A DNA stretch of 5,044 nt from G963669175 sp964648415 (GTDB lineage: Bacteria; Electryoneota; Electryoneia; Electryoneales; Electryoneaceae), in the NCBI GenBank assembly GCA_964648415.1, contig CAZYOC010000299.1, positions 1 to 5,044 of the forward strand. The letters are read 5' to 3'. The notes beneath the pieces were generated by a model. The model was not told the origin of the DNA. It made no database searches and worked only from the letters and a program-made list of their open reading frames with translations. Shown here piece after piece: positions 1-5,044 of the stretch. The stretch's first letter is position 1. Every line of letters starts with the position of its first letter. Both the position numbers and the translations under genes were made by a program.

Positions 1-25
1 GATTCCAGCCTTCGCTGGAATGAGA
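1..25 (+). repeat. Left terminal inverted repeat, REP/dRS3-like hairpin
   Basis: The first 25 bases are repeated exactly, in reverse complement, at 5020-5044. The unit is itself a hairpin: ATTCCAGC (2-9) pairs with GCTGGAAT (14-21) around a CTTC loop. The architecture, a 20-base palindrome beginning ATTCC and ending GGAAT, resembles dispersed intergenic palindromes such as the neisserial dRS3 element (ATTCCC-N8-GGGAAT) and REP-type elements of many bacteria. Membership in a dispersed family is inferred, because only two copies are visible here. No transposase lies inside the window. Confidence 0.85.
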
Positions 26-486
26 TCGGTTCCTATTGTGCAACAGTCTGTATAGGTTGCATATGAAATGGTCATTTTGACCTCAGTTCTCTCTTTCTCA
101 CTCATTTGGCATTGATCAGTATTCCAGTTGTATCTAAACACTTCGTGCCTTATGTTTGAAATGCTGCATTCGAGAGCTGCGTTCATGGTGGACGCGGCTT
201 TCGTCGAACGATCCGCAGGTTGGCCCAGTTCGACCAGTTGTTCGAGCCGGCCGTCGAGTTTCCTTGATACCGTGTTTATCAGAGGCAGCAGTGGCTGCTT
301 CGCCTGTGGTTGTAAAATCGCGAAGGACGGGTCCTCATGAATCCGAGCCGGGCGACACTTGTGTTGTCACGTTCGAGCCGTGTGACGGAGGACACACCTG
401 CGACTGGAAAACAAAAAGAAGCATCATTCGAGGTTAGGGAAGAGAAAAGGAAAACCAAACAGAAACGGGAAGGGAGGGGTGCTCTT
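26..486 (+). other. Upstream non-coding region and 5' leader of the outer-membrane protein gene
   Basis: I see no convincing gene here. Bases 26-62 carry GTGCAACAG (38-46) and an imperfect inverted pair TGCAAC (39-44)/GTTGCA (56-61), and part of this recurs near the right end. Bases 60-170 are AT-richer than the genes and are the likeliest promoter region. A weak sigma70-like pair is TTGGCA (106-111) and TATCTA (131-136), but the 19-base spacer is long and I do not call it. Bases 171-400 contain small potential hairpins and the direct repeat GTTCGAGCCG (240-249 and 371-380). Bases 400-479 are strongly purine-rich and end in a Shine-Dalgarno site. An in-frame reading from ATG 337 is open through this stretch, but its residues look like translated leader (highly charged, low complexity). 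Confidence 0.6.
472..479 (+). promoter_or_regulatory. Shine-Dalgarno site that argues for an ATT start of the barrel gene
   Basis: The run GGGAGGGG contains a GGAGG core (473-477) located 9 bases before ATT at 487. No ATG, TTG or GTG in the correct frame lies at a suitable distance. The GTG at 479 is in another frame and reaches a stop after 11 codons. Translation from ATT 487 gives a textbook signal peptide start, which is the main reason for choosing this site. Confidence 0.6.
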
Positions 487-1650
487 ATTAAGACCACCAC
501 AAGACTGTTGTTGACTGTGTTTGTCAGTTTGATGGCCTTTGGCTTTGTGTTGACGCCGGAGATGGTGTACGCTCAAGACGAGCCGGAATTCGACATCGGC
601 GGAGCGCTGCGCTGGAATTACTTCGTCAAGAGTTGGGACGACGGCACCAAGGCCACATGGGGCCGTTGGGCCATGGACACGTTCCGGTTCAACATCGACG
701 GATCCTACAAGGACGTGTACCTGTCCGCCGAATACCGGTTCTACGCCGGCTACCAGATGATTCATCATGGATACCTGGGCTACGATTTCAACGAGTCCAC
801 GAGCATGCACCTCGGTGTGCATCAGGTCCCGTTCGGGATTCAGCCCTACGCGTCCCACAACTGGTTCTTCCAGCTCCCGTATTATGTCGGTCTGGAAGAT
901 GACTACGACGCCGGTATCAAGTTCCTCAAGGACATGGGCAACTTCCACCTGGCCGTGGCCTACTACCTGAACGACGAAGGCAACTACACGGGTAACAGCA
1001 TCGCGAGCGCCCGTTACAGCTACGATGTAGTGCCGACGGCTGCGGGTACCATGCCGGACGGCGTGGCGCGCACCCAGATGGAGAACAACCAGTTCAACAT
1101 CCGCCTGGCGATGGATGTGGGCGAACATGAGATCGGCGTGTCCGGTCAGTACGGCATGCTGTACAACACCGCGCTGGACGAAAACGGCAGCCGGATGGCC
1201 TGGGGAGTTCACGGCAACCTGAACTTCGGTCAGCTCAACATGAAACTGGAAGCCATCGGTTACAGCTTTGATCCGGAACTGGCCCCGGGTGTGGATGAGA
1301 CGGTTGTGGCGCAGGGCGCCTACGACTATCCGTACCTGATCGCCGCAGAAGCCATGTTTTACGTGGCGGGCGTCTCCTACAGCGTACCTGTGGAGATCGG
1401 CCCCATTTCCAACCTGACGTTTTACGAAAACTTCTGCCATATGGACAAGCCCGAAGAAAACTTCGAGGCGAGTCAGAACGCCATTACCGGTGTAATGGTT
1501 ACCGCCGGAAGCGTGTACACGTACATCGACTACGCCATGGGTAAAAACCATCCGTGGATCGGACCGGTTTACGGCAACGCGCTGGCGCAGGGCAACCCCG
1601 ACGCCGAATGGGAATACCGTTTCAACGTCAACATCGGCTACTACTTCTAG
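487..1650 (+). CDS. Outer-membrane beta-barrel protein, porin-like
   Basis: This is probably an outer-membrane channel. From ATT 487 the product is 387 residues and begins MKTTTRLLLTVFVSLMAF. That is a basic n-region and hydrophobic core, followed by a likely signal peptidase I site after VYA (residue 29), leaving about 358 mature residues. The mature part is rich in Tyr, Phe, Trp and Gly, with alternating polar/apolar stretches such as TFRFNIDGSY, FHLAVAYYL, QFNIRLAMDV and LNFGQLNMKLEAIGY. It ends FNVNIGYYF, the terminal aromatic recognised by the BAM machinery. A VPFG motif followed by an acidic LEDDYDAG segment recalls OprO/OprP-like porins, but that is only an impression. The start is uncertain. 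ATG 337, with AAGGA 9 bases upstream, would add 50 charged residues before the signal peptide, and ATG 532 would remove its basic n-region. The gene lies 112 bases upstream of a betaine importer, so a role in osmoprotectant uptake is possible but unproven. It could instead be a general or unrelated porin. Confidence 0.85.
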   Translation: MKTTTRLLLTVFVSLMAFGFVLTPEMVYAQDEPEFDIGGALRWNYFVKSWDDGTKATWGRWAMDTFRFNIDGSYKDVYLSAEYRFYAGYQMIHHGYLGYDFNESTSMHLGVHQVPFGIQPYASHNWFFQLPYYVGLEDDYDAGIKFLKDMGNFHLAVAYYLNDEGNYTGNSIASARYSYDVVPTAAGTMPDGVARTQMENNQFNIRLAMDVGEHEIGVSGQYGMLYNTALDENGSRMAWGVHGNLNFGQLNMKLEAIGYSFDPELAPGVDETVVAQGAYDYPYLIAAEAMFYVAGVSYSVPVEIGPISNLTFYENFCHMDKPEENFEASQNAITGVMVTAGSVYTYIDYAMGKNHPWIGPVYGNALAQGNPDAEWEYRFNVNIGYYF

Positions 1651-1658
1651 CCGCTATA

Positions 1659-1708
1659 CCGGCCTTCGGGACCATGGAGGCGTAGGCTTCCATGGTCCCG
1701 CGCGCCGG
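1659..1708 (+). terminator. Strong intercistronic hairpin without a T-tract
   Basis: Bases 1667-1681 pair with 1686-1700 (15 pairs, one of them a G-T wobble) around a GTAG loop. CCGGC (1659-1663) can then pair with GCCGG (1704-1708) beyond a 3x3 internal loop. The stem begins 9 bases after the barrel stop codon. No run of T follows, so it is not a classical intrinsic terminator. It more likely protects the barrel mRNA from 3' exonucleases, marks an RNA-processing site, or acts as a partial terminator that lowers expression of proVWX relative to the barrel. Confidence 0.6.
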
Positions 1709-1731
1709 ATTGTCGTTGAGGCTGTTTTATG

Positions 1732-1745
1732 AACGCGCGAGCGTT
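1732..1745 (+). promoter_or_regulatory. Small hairpin with GNRA-type loop just upstream of the proV ribosome binding site
   Basis: AACGC (1732-1736) and GCGTT (1741-1745) form a perfect 5-bp stem around a GCGA tetraloop. The stem ends 5 bases before the GGAGG of proV. At the DNA level it is also a short palindrome that could be an operator half-site pair. Its function is inferred only from its position. Confidence 0.35.
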
Positions 1746-1748
1746 GTC

Positions 1749-1755
1749 AAGGAGG
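1749..1755 (+). promoter_or_regulatory. Shine-Dalgarno site fixing the GTG start of proV
   Basis: AAGGAGG lies 7 bases before GTG 1763. The site is near-consensus and the next in-frame ATG (1857) lies well inside the conserved ATPase N-terminus, so GTG is the start. Confidence 0.85.
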
Positions 1756-1762
1756 TACCAGG

Positions 1763-3150
<1,388 letters not shown>

Positions 3151-3154
<4 letters not shown>

Positions 3155-3987
3155 TCGACCTGAGAATCGGCGACGCGGTTGAAAAAGTGGTCGAATGGTT
3201 GACGAACAACCTCGGCGGTGTGTTTGATGTGATTGCGGTGATTCTCGGGGCTATTATTGACAGCCTTGAGTATGTTCTTGCCCTGCCGCCCGCCATTGTA
3301 CTGACCCTGATCTTCACTGGATTGGCCTGGTGGCTGGCGGGGCGCGGAGTCGCCATTTTCACCCTGATCGGCATGCTCGTCATCGACAGCATGAGCATGT
3401 GGTCTTACATGGTGGCGACGTTGGCGCTGGTGCTCTCATCCACCCTGGTAGCGTTGCTCATCGGCATCCCGCTGGGGATCTGGATGTCCAAGAACCAGGT
3501 GGTGGAGAACATTATCCGTCCCATCCTGGACTTCATGCAGACCATGCCGGCGTTTGTCTACCTGATTCCCGCCGTATTCTTCTTTTCACTGGGAGCCGTA
3601 CCGGGCGCAGTGGCGACGGTAATTTTCGCCATGCCTCCCGCCGTGCGGCTCACCAACCTGGGCATCCAGCAGGTACCGAAGGAAGTGGTCGAAGCGACCA
3701 AATCCTTCGGCGCGACACCCCGCCAACTGCTGTTCAAGGCGGAAATTCCGCTGGCCACACCGACCATCCTGGCCGGTGTGAACCAGACGATTATGCTGGC
3801 GCTGTCCATGGTCGTGATCGCGGCGATGATTGGCGCGGGCGGCCTGGGCGACCCGGTGCTGAAGGGCATTACCCAGCTCCGTATCGGACTGGGCTTTGAA
3901 GGCGGCCTCGCTGTCGTGCTTCTGGCCATCGTGCTGGACCGCATTACGCAGGCTCTCGGCGACACAACCAAGAAAAACAAACAGTAA
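3151..3987 (+). CDS. proW: Glycine betaine/proline ABC importer permease (ProW/OpuAB)
   Basis: This inner-membrane permease forms the translocation path, presumably as a homodimer. The 278-residue product has hydrophobic segments at about 24-40, 46-62, 66-80, 86-110, 132-160, 208-230 and 248-264. The EAA coupling loop that docks on the ATPase is VVEATKSFGATPRQLLFKAE (179-198). It is followed by the family-typical LALSMVVIAAMIGAGGLG (216-233) and a conserved end, GLGFEGGLAVVLLAIVLDR (246-264). The length matches B. subtilis OpuAB (about 282) rather than E. coli ProW (about 354), which has a long N-terminal tail. ATG 3151 overlaps the proV stop by four bases (ATGA) and has GGGGAGG (3137-3143) 7 bases upstream, inside proV. 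proX follows after 25 bases. Confidence 0.96.
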
Positions 3988-4000
3988 GGTCACCACTATA

Positions 4001-4008
4001 GAGGAGGG
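4001..4008 (+). promoter_or_regulatory. Shine-Dalgarno site fixing the proX start
   Basis: GAGGAGGG has its GGAGG core 5 bases before ATG 4013. It selects this start over the in-frame ATG at 3896, which lies inside proW and would put unrelated residues ahead of the signal peptide. Confidence 0.85.
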
Positions 4009-4012
4009 AACG

Positions 4013-4882
4013 ATGTTTAGAAGTGGTTGGAAACTGATTACGGTCGGCCTGTTGATCGCTGCGTTGGTGGTCATCGGGGTCGGTTGCGGCAAGAAGAAAG
4101 CGGAGACGGTGGACCTGGTCTACGTCAACTGGGCGGAAGGCATCGCCATGACCAACCTGGCGAAGGTCGCGCTGGAAGACATGGGCTACACGGTGAACAT
4201 CCAGGTCGCGGACGTCGGCCCGGTGTACACCTCCATCGCTCAGGGCGACAAGGATGCGTTCCTTGACGCGTGGCTGCCGGTAACCCACGCCGACTACATG
4301 GAACGCTTCAAGGACAAGATCGTTGATGTCGGCTACACGTTCCAGGGCGCGCGGATCGGCTTGGTGGTTCCGCAGTACGTCACCATCAACAGCATCGAAG
4401 AGATGAATGACGTCGCGGACAAGTTCGACGGCGATATCATCGGGATCGACGCCGGCGCGGGCATCATGAAGGCCAGCGACAAGGCCATCGAAGAGTACGG
4501 CCTGGACTACAAACTGGTGTCGTCCTCCGGCCCGGCGATGACCGCCGCTCTCAACGACGCCTACGGCAACGAAGAGTGGATCGTGGTCACCGGCTGGAAG
4601 CCGCACTGGAAGTTCGCCCGCTACGATCTGAAGTTCCTCGAAGACCCGAAGAAGGTCTACGGAGCTGTCGAGAACTGCCACTGCGTGGCGCGCCTGGGCC
4701 TGGAAGAAGACATGCCGAAGGTGTACGCGTTCCTCGAAAACTTCGAGATGAACGACAAGCAGCTTGGCAGCCTGATGGGTCATATCGCCGATCATGACGG
4801 CCCGGAGACGGAAGCCGTGCGGATGTGGCTGGAAGAGCCCGCCAACCAGCAGCTCGTGGACTCCTGGAAGCCCGCGAAGTAA
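4013..4882 (+). CDS. proX: Glycine betaine-binding lipoprotein of the ABC importer (ProX/OpuAC type)
   Basis: This is the substrate-binding component, presumably anchored to a membrane facing the periplasm. The 289-residue product starts MFRSGWKLITVGLLIAALVV. The lipobox IGVGC makes Cys25 the likely lipidated residue. The OpuAC-type binding domain covers about 32-287. Recognisable family segments are VNWAEGIAMTN (38-48), DAWLPVTHADY (85-95), GIDAGAGIMKAS (144-155) and GWKPHWKFARYDLKFLEDP (194-212). Trp40, Trp87, Trp195 and Trp199 are candidates for the aromatic cage that binds the trimethylammonium group. The size and lipoprotein form match B. subtilis OpuAC (about 293), not the soluble E. 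coli ProX. One oddity is a Cys-His-Cys at 222-224. Betaine is the likeliest ligand; proline-betaine or another quaternary amine is possible. It is the last gene of the operon, followed by an intrinsic terminator. Confidence 0.95.
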   Translation: MFRSGWKLITVGLLIAALVVIGVGCGKKKAETVDLVYVNWAEGIAMTNLAKVALEDMGYTVNIQVADVGPVYTSIAQGDKDAFLDAWLPVTHADYMERFKDKIVDVGYTFQGARIGLVVPQYVTINSIEEMNDVADKFDGDIIGIDAGAGIMKASDKAIEEYGLDYKLVSSSGPAMTAALNDAYGNEEWIVVTGWKPHWKFARYDLKFLEDPKKVYGAVENCHCVARLGLEEDMPKVYAFLENFEMNDKQLGSLMGHIADHDGPETEAVRMWLEEPANQQLVDSWKPAK

Positions 4883-4905
4883 GCACCTGCTGCATCGAGT
4901 TTTTC

Positions 4906-4938
4906 AGCCCGGCGCGTCGTGCGCCGGGCTTTTTGTTT
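4906..4938 (+). terminator. Intrinsic (rho-independent) terminator of the operon
   Basis: AGCCCGGCGC (4906-4915) pairs perfectly with GCGCCGGGCT (4921-4930) around a GTCGT loop. The T-rich tract TTTTTGTTT (4930-4938) follows directly. It begins 24 bases after the proX stop. Confidence 0.95.
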
Positions 4939-5019
4939 ACCGAAACCAGAAACCAGGAAACACTCGAGTTTGGCCAGGGTTGCACATATAATAGGGCCTG
5001 TTGCACGAATTCTGATGTC
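4939..5019 (+). other. Intergenic tail between the terminator and the right repeat
   Basis: No gene is visible. The stretch begins with A-rich AACCAGAAACCAGGAAAC (4944-4961), an imperfect tandem of AAACCAG. GTTGCAC occurs at 4979-4985 and again at 5000-5006, 21 bases apart. CTGTTGCAC (4998-5006) is the reverse complement of GTGCAACAG at 38-46 in the left flank and lies at nearly the same distance from its repeat (13 against 12 bases). Confidence 0.5.
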
Positions 5020-5044
5020 TCTCATTCCAGCGAAGGCTGGAATC
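5020..5044 (-). repeat. Right terminal inverted repeat, REP/dRS3-like hairpin
   Basis: This is the exact reverse complement of bases 1-25, ending at the last base of the window. The hairpin arms are 5024-5031 and 5036-5043 with a GAAG loop on this strand. Because the copies are inverted, not direct, they do not suggest a circular molecule. They could be a dispersed repeat at which an assembly contig ends, or the borders of a repeat-flanked cassette. Confidence 0.85.

Noticed and set aside
128..158. Bacteroidetes-type promoter TTG-N20-TATGTTTG
   Set aside because: It matches the pattern, but the genes all carry strong Shine-Dalgarno sites, which Bacteroidetes generally lack, so the match is likely chance.
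361..400. tRNA-like T-arm (TTCGAGC loop closed by CACG/CGTG)
   Set aside because: The loop matches a canonical T-loop, but there is no matching acceptor stem, anticodon arm or D-arm upstream.
337..486. ATG 337 as the start of the barrel gene, adding 50 residues
   Set aside because: AAGGA lies 9 bases upstream, so it is possible, but the added residues are charged and low-complexity, include a purine-rich Shine-Dalgarno-like stretch, and precede a complete signal peptide that should be N-terminal.
424..1551. 375-codon open frame antisense to the barrel gene
   Set aside because: Its residues are His/Val-rich with no recognisable domain. It mirrors the codon bias of the + strand gene, as does the 283-codon frame opposite proX (3944-4795).
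3896..4012. Upstream ATG 3896 as the proX start
   Set aside because: It lies inside proW, encodes residues unrelated to a signal peptide, and is bypassed by a strong Shine-Dalgarno site 5 bases before ATG 4013.
4987..4992. TATAAT -10-like hexamer near the right end
   Set aside because: No credible -35 element lies 16-18 bases upstream, and only 52 bases of window follow.

Overview
The window holds four genes on the + strand: an outer-membrane beta-barrel protein followed by a complete glycine betaine/proline-betaine (OpuA/ProU-type) ABC importer consisting of ATPase, permease and lipoprotein binding protein. The host is a Gram-negative-type (diderm) bacterium. The first protein has a Sec signal peptide and ends in the aromatic C-terminus typical of outer-membrane barrels, and the substrate-binding protein is a lipoprotein. 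Strong Shine-Dalgarno sites precede every gene and the coding regions are moderately GC-rich. These traits argue against Bacteroidetes. I cannot place the organism more exactly; a deltaproteobacterial or candidate-phylum lineage would fit.

Layout: bases 1-25 are a hairpin-forming repeat that recurs as a perfect inverted copy at 5020-5044, flush with the other end. Bases 26-486 hold no convincing gene. They form an AT-richer upstream region and then a purine-rich leader with small potential hairpins. The barrel gene (487-1650) probably starts at a rare ATT codon. Next comes a 112-base intercistronic region with one very strong hairpin and one small GNRA-loop hairpin. Then follow proV (1763-3154, GTG start), proW (3151-3987, overlapping proV by ATGA) and proX/opuAC (4013-4882). 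A textbook intrinsic terminator lies at 4906-4938. Bases 4939-5019 are a short tail leading into the right-hand repeat.

How it works together: the lipoprotein ProX captures the osmoprotectant in the periplasm and hands it to ProW. ProV powers import and, through tandem CBS domains and a strongly acidic C-terminal tail, may sense cytoplasmic ionic strength. The upstream barrel could be the outer-membrane entry route for the same solute. That link is inferred only from gene order. The intercistronic hairpin would let the barrel and the transporter be expressed at different levels.

The points most worth a second look are the barrel gene as a possible dedicated fourth component of an osmoprotectant importer, its apparent ATT start, and the inverted repeats that bound the window. 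The transporter itself is a well-known system. I see no CRISPR array, transposase, rRNA or tRNA.
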